Shown here one piece after another: positions 16,608 to 26,068 of a stretch of DNA of 64,000 nt. The stretch is from assembly GCF_050433125.1 (NCBI RefSeq), contig NZ_JBNPXV010000013.1:1-64000 (forward strand), read 5' to 3'. Origin of the DNA: Roseimarinus sediminis (GTDB lineage: Bacteria > Bacteroidota > Bacteroidia > Bacteroidales > Prolixibacteraceae). Both the position numbers and the translations under genes were made by a program. A model generated the notes under the pieces. The model saw only the letters and a program-made list of their open reading frames with translations. It ran no database searches and was not told where the DNA came from. The number at the start of each line of letters is the position of its first letter. The stretch's first letter is position 1.

Positions 16608-17177
16608 TTAAAGCGGGAGAATCAAATCACGGAGATCACGCTTGGGCACATGGTGCACTCCCTCATCGTCGCGCCAGTATTTATAATCATCATTTTTCAT
16701 TGTTTCAAGCACTACCTTTTCGATGGGCTTCCCCAGTGCGATTACATTGATAATACTGTAACGGGGAGGAATTTCGAGCAGCGCGGCAAGGCGTGGCTTA
16801 TTGATTGAGCGGAAGATACATCCTCCAAATCCGGCCTCAACGGCGCCCAGCAGGATGCTTTGTGCCGCAATCCCGTCGTCGCAGAAAAACTGCTTTGCAA
16901 TTTCGCTATCGAGTACCTGAATGAGATAAGCCGAGGGCCTTTCCCCTTCAACGGGCCCAGGCCAGTCGCTAAGAAAACCGGCCCAGGCCAGGGTGGAAAA
17001 TACTTTCTGGTTTTTACTTTCTTCGTTCGAAATAATGTATTTGATGCTTTGTGCATTTCGTCCCGAAGCCGAAAACCGGGCAAGGTCAATCAATTGTTCG
17101 AGTGTAGCAGTATCAACAGGGACTGACTGATCAAAACGGCGGTAACTGCGATTCTTTAGAATGAGATCACGTAACAT
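16608..17177 (-). CDS. Nitroreductase-family FMN protein
   Basis: A 189-residue protein from ATG at 17177, where the frame opens MLRDLILKNRSYRRFDQ, the usual start of this family; the longer upstream frame is not supported. It has the FMN-binding RSYRRF/SYRRFD segment, SASGRNAQSIKYI near residue 35 and GFGGCIF near 118, as in NAD(P)H-dependent nitroreductases. The physiological substrate is unknown. It stands alone between the transporter and PhoH genes. Confidence 0.85.
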   Translation of the reverse strand: MLRDLILKNRSYRRFDQSVPVDTATLEQLIDLARFSASGRNAQSIKYIISNEESKNQKVFSTLAWAGFLSDWPGPVEGERPSAYLIQVLDSEIAKQFFCDDGIAAQSILLGAVEAGFGGCIFRSINKPRLAALLEIPPRYSIINVIALGKPIEKVVLETMKNDDYKYWRDDEGVHHVPKRDLRDLILPL

Positions 17178-17367
17178 GAGATTTGATTTTTTTTTCTGAA
17201 GGAAAGATAAAAAAAGTAAGGACCGGATAAAAGTAATTGTTTTGACCAACGATAACCTGCAATAGTGGATGTTTCCGATCCTTACTTGCTTTAAAACGGG
17301 CGGTATTTTCTTTTATTGTTATTTGAATTGAATCTCAATACTTAAATTTTGTTAAAACCGGGAATGC

Positions 17368-18696
17368 CTACAACAAATCACTGGCCAGTTCGGCCAGATA
17401 ACTGCGTTCTCCTTTTACCAGATTAACATGGGCAAAAAGCTCCTGCCCCTTCATTCGGTCGCTCAAGTAGGCCAGTCCGTTCGATTGCTGATCGAGATAG
17501 GGTGAATCGATCTGATGCAGGTCGCCTGTAAACACCATTTTGGTTCCTTCGCCTGCCCTGGTAATGATGGTCTTGATTTCGTGGGGAGTCAGGTTTTGCG
17601 CTTCATCAATAATGAAATAAGAGTTGGAAAGGCTTCGGCCCCTGATATAGGCCAGCGCTGCAATAACCAGTCGTTCTTCCTTCACCATTTCCTCGATGCG
17701 GGTATTTTCGATGCTTCGGGGGTTATGACAATGTTTAATTACGGTGAGGTTATCGAACAGGGGCTGCATGTAGGGTCTGATTTTCTCATCGGCATCGCCA
17801 GGCAGAAATCCTATATCGCGGTTACTGAGTGCAACAATAGGCCTGGCCAGTAAGATCTGCTCATATACATTCGACTGCGCCAGTGCTGCTGCAAGCGCCA
17901 GGAGGGTTTTTCCTGTTCCCGCTTTGCCTGTTACGGCAACCAGCTTAATATCGGGATTCAACAAGGCATTCAGCAGAAAGGTCTGTTCAGCATTTCGCGG
18001 TTTGATCCCATAAGCCGATAATTTATCTACGCGTTCATATCGATTGCCAGGCTCATCGTAGCGTACCAGCGCCGAGGTATTGGGTCCCTTAAAAATAAAA
18101 TAATCGTTGGCCCGCGATTTCACTTCTGTATTCAACTCATCGGCCGGAAGAAAGCGATTTTCGTACAGGCGGGCAATCATACTGTCGTCACAGTTCTCCT
18201 TAATATAGACTCCCTTATCGAAAATTTCGGGATTAGTTACCTTGTCGTTTTTATAATCTTCAGCATCAATGCCCAGCGACTTGGCCTTCATCCTAAGATT
18301 TATATCCTTGGTAATCAGCACTACTTTCTTATTGGGATGCTGTTCTTTAATGTGTTCGGTGATGGCAAGTATCCGGTGATCGGCAATGTCTTCCTTGAAC
18401 GAGACTTTCAGCTTCTCAGAAAAGGGCCTGCCGGTTTCTATCTTCAATTTTCCTTTATTTGTACCCAGCGACAACCCCCCGTTAAAAAGATCATCCTTCA
18501 CCAGATCGTCGAGCAAGCGAACAAACTCACGGGCCTGATAATTAAGCTGATCGCTTCCCCTCTTGAACTTATCCAACTCCTCGAGTACAACAATGGGAAG
18601 CACCACATCGTTTTCCTCAAAATTGAAAATACACTGATGATCGTGAAGTATCACATTGGTGTCGATGATGAAGATTTTGTTTTCCAGTTTGCTCAT
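17368..18696 (-). CDS. PIN-PhoH fusion protein
   Basis: A 442-residue protein with an N-terminal PIN domain (about 6-150, IIDTNVILHD and LKADIADH-type acidic residues) joined to a PhoH ATPase domain (about 225-440): Walker A TGKAGTGKT near 253-261 and Walker B IIDEAQN near 362-368. This is the YlaK/PhoH2 architecture, thought to unwind and cut RNA. PhoH2 partners usually pair with a PhoAT antitoxin in actinobacteria; no such gene is seen here. It is divergent from folC with 125 bases between. Confidence 0.88.
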   Translation of the reverse strand: MSKLENKIFIIDTNVILHDHQCIFNFEENDVVLPIVVLEELDKFKRGSDQLNYQAREFVRLLDDLVKDDLFNGGLSLGTNKGKLKIETGRPFSEKLKVSFKEDIADHRILAITEHIKEQHPNKKVVLITKDINLRMKAKSLGIDAEDYKNDKVTNPEIFDKGVYIKENCDDSMIARLYENRFLPADELNTEVKSRANDYFIFKGPNTSALVRYDEPGNRYERVDKLSAYGIKPRNAEQTFLLNALLNPDIKLVAVTGKAGTGKTLLALAAALAQSNVYEQILLARPIVALSNRDIGFLPGDADEKIRPYMQPLFDNLTVIKHCHNPRSIENTRIEEMVKEERLVIAALAYIRGRSLSNSYFIIDEAQNLTPHEIKTIITRAGEGTKMVFTGDLHQIDSPYLDQQSNGLAYLSDRMKGQELFAHVNLVKGERSYLAELASDLL

Positions 18697-18821
18697 AGAA
18701 TAAATTGTAGTGTTGGTGTAACTGAACGACGAATGTTTAAAAGTAAGAAAAAAAGTGGCCTATTTCTTTTTTCAATCGGGCTATTTTGGTGATTTTTGTA
18801 ACAACTACCTGTTGATAAATA

Positions 18822-20102
18822 ATGGACTATTCTGAAGCATTGCATTTCCTTTACGAGCAGCTGCCCATGTACCAGCGTACCGGACCGGCTGCCTATAAAA
18901 ACAATCTCGACAACACCCTGGCCCTCGATCAGTTGTTTGCTCACCCACATCATGAATTTAAAACAATTCATGTGGCCGGCACCAACGGAAAGGGCTCGGT
19001 ATCGCATATGCTTGCCTCGGTATTGCAAAGCGCCGGATACAAAACCGGGCTCTACACTTCGCCCCATTTAAAAGACTTTCGGGAGCGCATCCGCATTAAT
19101 GGCAACATGATGAGTGAAGCGGCAGTAGGTAATTTTCTTGAGCGCTTTTTAAAGCTGAACGCCAAAAGCCAGCTCGAACCTTCATTTTTCGAACTCACTG
19201 TTTTAATGGCCTTCGATTATTTTGCCCGCGAAAAAGTCGATATCGCAGTGATTGAAGTCGGTTTAGGCGGACGGCTCGATTCAACCAACATCATTTCTCC
19301 CGAATTGTCGGTAATCACCAATATCAGCCTCGATCACACCAATCTTTTAGGCAATACCATTGAGCAAATTGCGGCTGAAAAGGCAGGAATCATTAAAAAA
19401 AATACAACAGTGGTGGTTGGAGAGTATCAGGAAGGCAGTGAAGCTGTTTTTAAGGAAAAAGCCAGGGCGCAAAATGCAAGACTGGTTTTTGCCGATCGGG
19501 AGTATGTACTCACCGGCAACCATGATCTTTCGTTCATGGTGAGCAATCAGTGTTCCATTGTTTACCGTAAACTGCAAACCGATTTAAAAGGCAGTTATCA
19601 GGATAAAAACCTGCTTACAGTAATTGCAGCATTGGCCGAACTAAAGCGCAGTAAGTTTAAAATTCCTGACGAGGCGGTAAGCGAAGGTTTAGCCGCTGTT
19701 ACCGAAAAAACAGGTTTACAGGGACGCTGGCAGAAAATAGGAACAAAGCCTGATATTATCTGCGATACCGGCCACAACGAAGCAGGTATCAGTTACCTTG
19801 TTCAGCAATTGAGCAAGCACCCACACGACCAGCTTCACATTGTATTTGGTACGGTAAATGATAAGGATATCAATAAAATTATTAAACTTTTACCTCCCGA
19901 TGCGCATTATTATTTCACGCGGGCCAACATCGAAAGGGCGCTCGATCCCGATCTCCTGGCACAAAAAGCAAGAAGCTTCGGATTCAATGGCACGGCATAT
20001 CCCAACGTAAAACAGGCTTTTGATGCTGCCCGTAAAAATGCAGCAGAAAGCGATCTGATATTTGTTGGCGGCAGTACTTTTGTAGTAGCCGAAGTACTTT
20101 GA
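18822..20102 (+). CDS. folC: Folylpolyglutamate synthase / dihydrofolate synthase
   Basis: A 426-residue Mur-ligase-like enzyme that adds glutamate to folates and to dihydropteroate. The ATP loop HVAGTNGKGSVSHM is at about 50-62, followed by TSPHLKDFRERI, which binds the pterin, and by VIEVGLGGRLDST near 145, which holds the metal site. Length and motif order are normal. It is divergent from the PIN-PhoH gene and is followed after 40 bases by an AlbA_2-domain gene on the same strand. Confidence 0.93.
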   Translation: MDYSEALHFLYEQLPMYQRTGPAAYKNNLDNTLALDQLFAHPHHEFKTIHVAGTNGKGSVSHMLASVLQSAGYKTGLYTSPHLKDFRERIRINGNMMSEAAVGNFLERFLKLNAKSQLEPSFFELTVLMAFDYFAREKVDIAVIEVGLGGRLDSTNIISPELSVITNISLDHTNLLGNTIEQIAAEKAGIIKKNTTVVVGEYQEGSEAVFKEKARAQNARLVFADREYVLTGNHDLSFMVSNQCSIVYRKLQTDLKGSYQDKNLLTVIAALAELKRSKFKIPDEAVSEGLAAVTEKTGLQGRWQKIGTKPDIICDTGHNEAGISYLVQQLSKHPHDQLHIVFGTVNDKDINKIIKLLPPDAHYYFTRANIERALDPDLLAQKARSFGFNGTAYPNVKQAFDAARKNAAESDLIFVGGSTFVVAEVL

Positions 20103-20142
20103 TTGCTTAACACGCAAGGGCCTGTGTTGGCAGGAAAATTGA

Positions 20143-20817
20143 ATGAAGATGAAAATGAAGATCAATATTAACCCGATATACCAGCTGATTGCTCAGGGCG
20201 AACATCAGCAGCAGGACTTTAAATACTGCATTAACGATTCCCGAAAAATTGCCCGTTCGCTGGTGGCCTTTGCCAATACCGACGGAGGTCGCTTGTTGGT
20301 TGGCGTGAAAGACAATGGAAAAATTGCCGGTGTAAAATCGGACGAAGAATATTACATGGTTGAAGCGGCAGCCAATATTTACAGTGAACCTAAAATTAAT
20401 TTTGAAGTCCAGGAATGGTTGGTTGAAGGAAAAACAGTACTTGAAATTATTGTTCAAGCCAGCAGTAAAAAACCTCATTACGCCGAAAACGATCAGAAAA
20501 AATGGCTGGCCTATGTGCGACGTAACGATGAAAACATCCTGGCCAACAGGGTGCAGCTAAAAGCCTGGAAGCTAGAAAGAGACAGCAAAGGGCTGCTTTT
20601 CACCTATGACGAGCCACACCGCATGCTGGTTCAGCATCTTAGGGAAAACAATGAGATTACGCTTTCAAAATTCAGCCGTCTGGCCATGATTAACCGATGG
20701 CGGGCCGAAAATATTCTGGCCGAATTACTCCGCATGGAATGCATTCTGATAAAACCCGGTCAACAACCCGTTGTTTATTGTCTTAATCACGATTTTGATT
20801 TTGAGAAGTTGAATTAA
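20143..20817 (+). CDS. AlbA_2-domain (Schlafen-like) DNA-binding protein
   Basis: A 224-residue protein with an AlbA_2/divergent-AAA-4 domain at about 12-145: QQDFKYCINDSRKIARSLVA, then FANTDGGRLLVGVKDNG, the conserved strand-loop pair. The C-terminal 70 residues read like a winged helix (LSKFSRLAMINRWRAENILA). Such proteins occur as putative regulators in Bacteroidetes. Three ATG codons in the first nine bases make the exact start uncertain. It probably shares the folC transcript. Confidence 0.78.
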   Translation: MKMKMKININPIYQLIAQGEHQQQDFKYCINDSRKIARSLVAFANTDGGRLLVGVKDNGKIAGVKSDEEYYMVEAAANIYSEPKINFEVQEWLVEGKTVLEIIVQASSKKPHYAENDQKKWLAYVRRNDENILANRVQLKAWKLERDSKGLLFTYDEPHRMLVQHLRENNEITLSKFSRLAMINRWRAENILAELLRMECILIKPGQQPVVYCLNHDFDFEKLN

Positions 20818-20901
20818 TTATTTAATGATAAATTAGTTAATATTGTGAAAACTATACATTACTGCAGATTGTATTGATTTGCTTGAAAATAAAACATAAA
20901 A

Positions 20902-22059
20902 ATGAAAACAAAGAACATTTATCTCGCATTACTGGCACTCGTATTAAGCCCTGCCTTTTTAACCGCACAGGAAAACTACAAAACCATTTCGAAGGAGGAA
21001 ACTGCACTGATACATCAAGGCTCAGCAGCTTATAAAGTAGCAGTATACCAGGAACCTGCAACAAACAAGAAACCCAAAAATGTAATTTTTCTCATAGGTG
21101 ACGGAATGGGTTTGGCACAAATTCATGCGGGGTTTACAGCCAATCACGGCAAACTTTTTCTTCATAATTTCAGCCACATTGGTTTACAAACCACCCACTC
21201 GGCAAGCAACTACATTACCGATTCAGCTGCAGCAGGAACAGCGCTTTCAAGCGGACAAAAAACTTACAACGGTGCAATTGGCATGAATACCGATACCATT
21301 TCAATTACCAACATTCGGGAAGTATTCGAGCAGCAGGGACTGGCCACCGGTGTGGTTTCGACTTCGGCGGTAACCCATGCAACTCCTGCAGCCTTTGTTG
21401 CCCACCAGCCAGCACGATCGATGTACGAAGCCATTGCTGCCGATTATCTGAAAACCAACATTGATGTATTCATTGGAGGCGGGCTAAAACATTTTACCGA
21501 AAGAGCCGACGGACGTGATCTTACAAAAGATCTCGAAAAGAAGAACTATAAAGTACTACGGAATATTGAAGAACTAAAGAAAGCCTCCAAGGGAAAAGTG
21601 GCAGCATTGCTTGCTCCCGAACACATGCCCACCGTACTTGACGGGCGTGGTGACATGCTGCCATTGGCTACTAAAACTGCCATCAGCCTGCTTGAAGCTG
21701 ATCCCGACGGTTTTTTCCTGATGGTTGAAGGTTCACAAATTGACTGGGGAGGACATCAAAATAACACATCCTACATTACAAGCGAAGTGCTCGATTTTGA
21801 TAAGGCTGTTGGTGAGGCCCTGGCCTTTGCAGCCAGGGACAAGCAAACCCTGGTCATTGTAACTGCCGATCATGAAACCGGAGGAATGGGAATTAACAGT
21901 GGTGACTTCGACAGTGGCTATATCAAATCGGGCTATACCTCAGGCAGCCATACAGGAATCATGGTGCCAGTTTTTGCCTTTGGCCCGGGAGCGGAACAAT
22001 TCATGGGCTTCTACGACAATACCGATATCCCTGCAAAAATAAAGGAACTACTCCGTTAA
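20902..22059 (+). CDS. Secreted alkaline phosphatase
   Basis: A 385-residue protein with a Sec signal (MKTKNIYLALLALVLSPAFLTAQ). The alkaline phosphatase core is complete: GDGMG near 67, the nucleophile serine in TDSAAAGTA near 108, WGGHQN near 280 and TADHETGG near 322, together giving the two-zinc, one-magnesium centre. It releases phosphate from organic phosphomonoesters outside the cytoplasm. No pho-box was recognised upstream. Two hairpins follow the stop. Confidence 0.92.
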   Translation: MKTKNIYLALLALVLSPAFLTAQENYKTISKEETALIHQGSAAYKVAVYQEPATNKKPKNVIFLIGDGMGLAQIHAGFTANHGKLFLHNFSHIGLQTTHSASNYITDSAAAGTALSSGQKTYNGAIGMNTDTISITNIREVFEQQGLATGVVSTSAVTHATPAAFVAHQPARSMYEAIAADYLKTNIDVFIGGGLKHFTERADGRDLTKDLEKKNYKVLRNIEELKKASKGKVAALLAPEHMPTVLDGRGDMLPLATKTAISLLEADPDGFFLMVEGSQIDWGGHQNNTSYITSEVLDFDKAVGEALAFAARDKQTLVIVTADHETGGMGINSGDFDSGYIKSGYTSGSHTGIMVPVFAFGPGAEQFMGFYDNTDIPAKIKELLR

Positions 22060-22104
22060 AATTAACCGGAAGAAATAAGTACCCTTTTCTATAAAATACA
22101 ACTT

Positions 22105-22125
22105 GCTTTGTTTTTTTTACAAAGC
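22105..22125 (+). terminator. First hairpin after alkaline phosphatase
   Basis: GCTTTGT (22105-22111) and ACAAAGC (22119-22125) form a 7-bp stem; the loop is all T, so the strength is doubtful. Confidence 0.45.
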
Positions 22126-22141
22126 GAGCAACACCGCACTC

Positions 22142-22180
22142 ACAAAGGACCACGACTAAAAACATGGTCCTTTGTATTTA
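22142..22180 (+). terminator. Main terminator after alkaline phosphatase
   Basis: ACAAAGGACCA (22142-22152) and TGGTCCTTTGT (22165-22175) form an 11-bp perfect stem followed by ATTTA. Confidence 0.65.
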
Positions 22181-22242
22181 CAAAAACAATTAGGCCTGTT
22201 ATACAACATTTTTTTAGTGTGAAAAAATAGGTCTCACTCCTT

Positions 22243-22250
22243 TATTTTTG
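22243..22250 (+). promoter_or_regulatory. -7 element directly before the SBF gene
   Basis: TATTTTTG is an exact TAnnTTTG. The ATG follows at 22256, so transcription would begin at or next to the start codon, giving a leaderless message. There is no later Met that would suit as start. Confidence 0.35.
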
Positions 22251-22255
22251 CTTCC

Positions 22256-23203
22256 ATGTTTGAATCATTAGAGGCACTTGACCATGTAAGGCTTAACTTC
22301 AGTCAGGGTGGACTGTTGTTCCTGAACATTGCACTGGTAATAATTATGTTTGGGGTAGCCCTTTCGATAAAGGTAAACGATTTTAAAGCAGTCGTACAAA
22401 AACCAAAGCCGACCATTGTTGGCTACATTTCCCAATTCTTTTTGTTACCTGCGCTGACCTTTCTTTTGATTCTGATAATCAAGCCAACACCTTCGGTTGC
22501 ACTGGGTATGATTATGGTGGCTGCCTGTCCGGGAGGTAATATTTCTAATTTTCTTTCATCTCTGGCAAAAGGCAACACGGCACTTTCGGTTACAATGACT
22601 GCACTGGCAACCCTCTCGGCAATTTTCATGACTCCCTTCAACTTTTCATTTTGGGGAGGAATTTATGTCAATTACTACAACAAACAAGGCGGTGCCTTCC
22701 TGCGTCCGCTTGAAATTGAACCGATGGAAATTTTCTTCACGGTTTTCGTTATTCTTGGCATACCGGTAATACTTGGTGTTTTATTTGCACAATATTTCCC
22801 CTCCATAACCAAAAAAATTGTGAAACCCATACAGCGTTTCTCCATTTTCTTCTTTCTGGTCATGGTGGTGATCATGTTGAAAAATAACTTCAGTCAGTTC
22901 CTTAGCAACATTCATCTAATTTTCATCATTGTGTTGCTGCACAATGCGCTGGCACTTGGCACCGGTTTTTCTTTTGCTTCAATTCTTAAGCTCAATCGCA
23001 AAGACCGCCGTTCAATATCAATCGAAACGGGCATACAAAATTCAGGGCTTGCGCTCACGCTGATGTTCAATCCCAAACTTTTTCCTGTTGACTTCGAGCT
23101 GGGAGGAATGGCTGTAATCGCTGCCTGGTGGGGAATTTGGCACATTATTTCGGGTTTAATCATGGCTACACTCTGGGGACGAAAACCGCTCGACGACGAG
23201 TAA
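22256..23203 (+). CDS. Bile acid:sodium symporter family transporter
   Basis: A 315-residue membrane protein with about nine transmembrane helices of the SBF (BASS) fold. The signature crossing region ACPGGNISNFLSSLAKGNTA lies near 88-107, with a second half-repeat at ETGIQNSGLALTLM near 258. Bacterial members import organic anions with sodium; bile acid itself is unlikely in this setting and the substrate is unknown. It appears to be a single gene with its own, possibly leaderless, promoter. Confidence 0.85.
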   Translation: MFESLEALDHVRLNFSQGGLLFLNIALVIIMFGVALSIKVNDFKAVVQKPKPTIVGYISQFFLLPALTFLLILIIKPTPSVALGMIMVAACPGGNISNFLSSLAKGNTALSVTMTALATLSAIFMTPFNFSFWGGIYVNYYNKQGGAFLRPLEIEPMEIFFTVFVILGIPVILGVLFAQYFPSITKKIVKPIQRFSIFFFLVMVVIMLKNNFSQFLSNIHLIFIIVLLHNALALGTGFSFASILKLNRKDRRSISIETGIQNSGLALTLMFNPKLFPVDFELGGMAVIAAWWGIWHIISGLIMATLWGRKPLDDE

Positions 23204-23425
23204 GGCCTCAAAAAACAGAGTCCACCAAAAGCTCTTCCCTTTGGGCTTAAGCACTTTTTTTTAACTTGTATTTGGTGACTCAGGGCGCTTTGGCTATTTT
23301 TACCAGCATAATTGGGTAAGCACTTTCAACTTTTACCGGCCACTAAACATACCGGGCTTGTTTTCCTTAAAGGGAAGCATGCAGTTATTTGATACTGCCC
23401 ATTTTATAAACCAACATCAAGCAGG

Positions 23426-24775
23426 ATGAGAAATATGAAAAGGTGGTCATTCAGGTATGAAGTGCTCAAGTTTATTGCCTCCATCGTGCATCGGGCTGCA
23501 CACAAATACTTCACTGTTAACGGGCTTGAAAATGTACCCCGGAATGAACCGGTAATACTCGCTCCCAATCATCAAAACGCCCTCCTCGATCCGCTTGCCA
23601 TTATATTTTCGGGCGACCTTCAACCAGCCTTTCTTGCCCGGGCCGACATATTCAGAAACAAAGTCGTGGCCGGCATTCTTAACAAAATGAAAATTGCACC
23701 CGTGTATCGCATTCGTGATGGCAAGGATTCGCTTGAAAAAAACAAAGAAGTTTTCGAAAACAGCATCAACATATTAAAGACGAATCGTTTCTTGTGCCTC
23801 TTCCCTGAGGCGGCACACATAGGAATGAAAAGCATGATTCCTCATAAAAAGGCCATACCGCGCATCGTTTTTATTGCTGCCGAAATGACCAACTTTGAAA
23901 TGGACATTAAAATTGTACCCGTAGGGATCAATTATACCCATTATTATCAATTCAGAAGAAGCCTCACCATCAATTATGGTAAACCGATCAGCTCAAAAGA
24001 TTACTACGAAATCTACAAAAACGAAGGAGAATTAAAAGCATCGATTGCACTGCGTGATGCTATTTTTGAGGCCATGAAAGAGCTGGTGGTTCATGTGCCC
24101 GACAAACCGGGCTACGACCTCTACGACCAAGCATTTGCCATGATGCGACCCGAAGCCTACGAAAAGGCAGGAGTCAGGAAAAGCCTGAAAAACTTTGTCA
24201 AAGCCGAACAGCTACTCACCGAAAAAATATATTTCCGGCTTGAGAATAATGCTGAAGACAAGGAGGCCTTAATTGCCAAAGCCAAATTATACAAAAAACT
24301 AAAGGAGAAACTGGGGTTTTCGGAAGACGAACTGGAAAAGGGCTCCATCAATTCAGGAGAACTTTTACTGAATGCACTTTTGATTACCCTGCTAACTCCG
24401 CTTGGAATATATGGTGCAATTGCCAACGGGTGGTTGTTTTATCTCACAAGGTATCCCTATCGAAGCCGAATCAAGGATCCACAGTTTTGGAGTACTTTTT
24501 CCTTTGTTTTCAGCCTCGTTTTTTATCCGCTGTGGCTCATTGTTCAGTTTTTTATTTTACAAGCCTTCATCCCAGGTTGGGGTTTAGCCCTGGGAATTAC
24601 ACTTTTCTCAATCCCCAGTGGAATCATCGGATGGGAAACCGGACAAATGATTAAACGTAATTTCCGAAGAATTAAATACAAGCGACTGCTAAAAAGCAAA
24701 AACAAACACTTCCGCGAAATGCTCAGTTTGCGGAAGGAACTGAAAACCTATTACCAAAAAACCATCGAAGAATAG
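23426..24775 (+). CDS. PlsC-domain acyltransferase with C-terminal membrane helices
   Basis: A 449-residue protein with a PlsC domain at about 25-220. The catalytic HX4D motif is HQNALLD (about 49-55, the family's usual spelling NHQSxxD) and FPEAAH near 125 stands for the FPEG block; the A in place of G is a slight departure. C-terminal to a charged linker are two to three membrane helices (about 310-410) and a basic tail. It probably acylates lysophospholipid or an acyl acceptor at the inner membrane. Its stop lies two bases before mntP. Confidence 0.82.
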   Translation: MRNMKRWSFRYEVLKFIASIVHRAAHKYFTVNGLENVPRNEPVILAPNHQNALLDPLAIIFSGDLQPAFLARADIFRNKVVAGILNKMKIAPVYRIRDGKDSLEKNKEVFENSINILKTNRFLCLFPEAAHIGMKSMIPHKKAIPRIVFIAAEMTNFEMDIKIVPVGINYTHYYQFRRSLTINYGKPISSKDYYEIYKNEGELKASIALRDAIFEAMKELVVHVPDKPGYDLYDQAFAMMRPEAYEKAGVRKSLKNFVKAEQLLTEKIYFRLENNAEDKEALIAKAKLYKKLKEKLGFSEDELEKGSINSGELLLNALLITLLTPLGIYGAIANGWLFYLTRYPYRSRIKDPQFWSTFSFVFSLVFYPLWLIVQFFILQAFIPGWGLALGITLFSIPSGIIGWETGQMIKRNFRRIKYKRLLKSKNKHFREMLSLRKELKTYYQKTIEE

Positions 24776-24777
24776 CT

Positions 24778-25365
24778 GTGGGAATTGTTACACTTGTATT
24801 GATCGCCATTAGTTTGTCGTTCGATTCGTTTGCTGCTTCGGTATGCAGCGGATTATCGATGTGCCGAAAACACATTCGTTTGACCGACACCCTGAAAATA
24901 GCACTTTCGCTGTCCCTTTTTCAGGCACTGATGCCCTTGCTTGGCTGGTATCTGGGCTCGGTTTTTAGTGAAGAAGTAAAACAGGCCGACCACTGGATTG
25001 CTTTTGCTTTGCTTACTTTCCTGGGACTAAGAATGATCATGGAAGGCAGAATTCCGCTTTCGAAAAGAAAAATAAAACATCCCACCCAATGGCGGGTACT
25101 ACTGCCCATGTCGCTGGCGACCAGCATCGATGCCTTTGCCGTGGGAATCAGTTTTTCCTTTCTTGTCGAAAACATCTGGCTGCCCGTGATACTAATTGGT
25201 GCAGTAACCTTTGCCTTCTCGCTTTCGGGTCTTTACATGGGGCGAAAACTCGGTAAGAAAATGGCAGGCCGGGCCGAAATTGCCGGTGGAATCGTACTCA
25301 TTCTAATCGGTATAAAGATCTTAATCGAACATCTTTATTTTAGTGTACCCGTATTAATCGATTGA
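24778..25365 (+). CDS. mntP: Manganese efflux pump MntP family
   Basis: A 195-residue protein with six transmembrane helices. It has the two conserved acidic helix motifs SLSFDSFAAS and TSIDAFAVG, which form the metal path in MntP (DUF204). The GTG start two bases after the acyltransferase stop is the only suitable start. It exports Mn(II) and protects from manganese overload; no MntR site was recognised. It converges on riboflavin synthase over a shared terminator. Confidence 0.9.
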   Translation: MGIVTLVLIAISLSFDSFAASVCSGLSMCRKHIRLTDTLKIALSLSLFQALMPLLGWYLGSVFSEEVKQADHWIAFALLTFLGLRMIMEGRIPLSKRKIKHPTQWRVLLPMSLATSIDAFAVGISFSFLVENIWLPVILIGAVTFAFSLSGLYMGRKLGKKMAGRAEIAGGIVLILIGIKILIEHLYFSVPVLID

Positions 25366-25410
25366 ATAGCTGGTAAGCCTTTCAACACCTAATTAGAGGT
25401 CTTCCCGGCT

Positions 25411-25436
25411 ACAAAAAAAGGGGCTGCTGCCCCTTT
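25411..25436. terminator. Terminator shared by mntP and riboflavin synthase
   Basis: AAAGGGGC (25417-25424) and GCCCCTTT (25429-25436) with a 4-base loop. A run of T follows on the minus strand and A/T on the plus side, so it may serve both converging genes. Confidence 0.75.
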
Positions 25437-25459
25437 AAGATTTTTGAAACGATTGTTCA

Positions 25460-26068
25460 TTAGCTGTATTTCATCAACTTGCTTAAATACTTTCCAATAA
25501 TATCAAATTCGAGGTTGACCCTGGTTCCGGCCTGAATGGTATGAAAATTCGTTTCATGGTAGGTATAGGGAATAATTGCCACCTGAAATGAGTTATCTTT
25601 TGAATTCACTACCGTGAGACTTACCCCGTTAACCGTTACCGATCCTTTCTCGACAGTCATGTAACCCTGACGGGCTTTTTCCTTATCAAAATCGTATTCA
25701 AAAGTGAAATACCAGCTGCCATCAGCTTCTTCAACCTTCCGGCAGGTGGCTGTCTGATCGACATGGCCCTGAACAATGTGACCATCCAAACGGCCATTCA
25801 TCATCATACTCCGCTCAAGATTCACAAGACTGCCCGGCTCCAGATCGCCAAGATTCGACTTCAGCAGTGTTTCCTTGATGGCAGTTACCTTGTATTGCTT
25901 TGTTCCCTTATCAACTTCAACCACCGTTAAACATACTCCATTGTGCGAAAGGCTCTGATCGACCTTCAATTCATCAGCAAATGAACAACCAAGCGTAAAA
26001 TGCACATTCTCCTGATCCTTTTCAATGGCCACCACTTTTCCGGCCGCTTCTACTATTCCCGAAAACAT
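25460..26068 (-). CDS. ribE: Riboflavin synthase alpha chain
   Basis: A 202-residue protein opening MFSGIVEAAGKV, made of two lumazine-binding beta-barrel repeats (about 1-97 and 98-190; each has a NGVCLTV/NGVSLTV turn). It converts two 6,7-dimethyl-8-ribityllumazine molecules into riboflavin. It is not in an operon with ribBA, which lies 17 kb away, nor with ribH or ribD. No FMN riboswitch was seen in front of it. Confidence 0.95.
   Translation of the reverse strand: MFSGIVEAAGKVVAIEKDQENVHFTLGCSFADELKVDQSLSHNGVCLTVVEVDKGTKQYKVTAIKETLLKSNLGDLEPGSLVNLERSMMMNGRLDGHIVQGHVDQTATCRKVEEADGSWYFTFEYDFDKEKARQGYMTVEKGSVTVNGVSLTVVNSKDNSFQVAIIPYTYHETNFHTIQAGTRVNLEFDIIGKYLSKLMKYS

Noticed and set aside
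7397..26068. FMN riboswitch in front of ribBA or riboflavin synthase
   Set aside because: No RFN-type conserved stems were seen; ribBA starts inside another gene and riboflavin synthase has no structured leader that matches.
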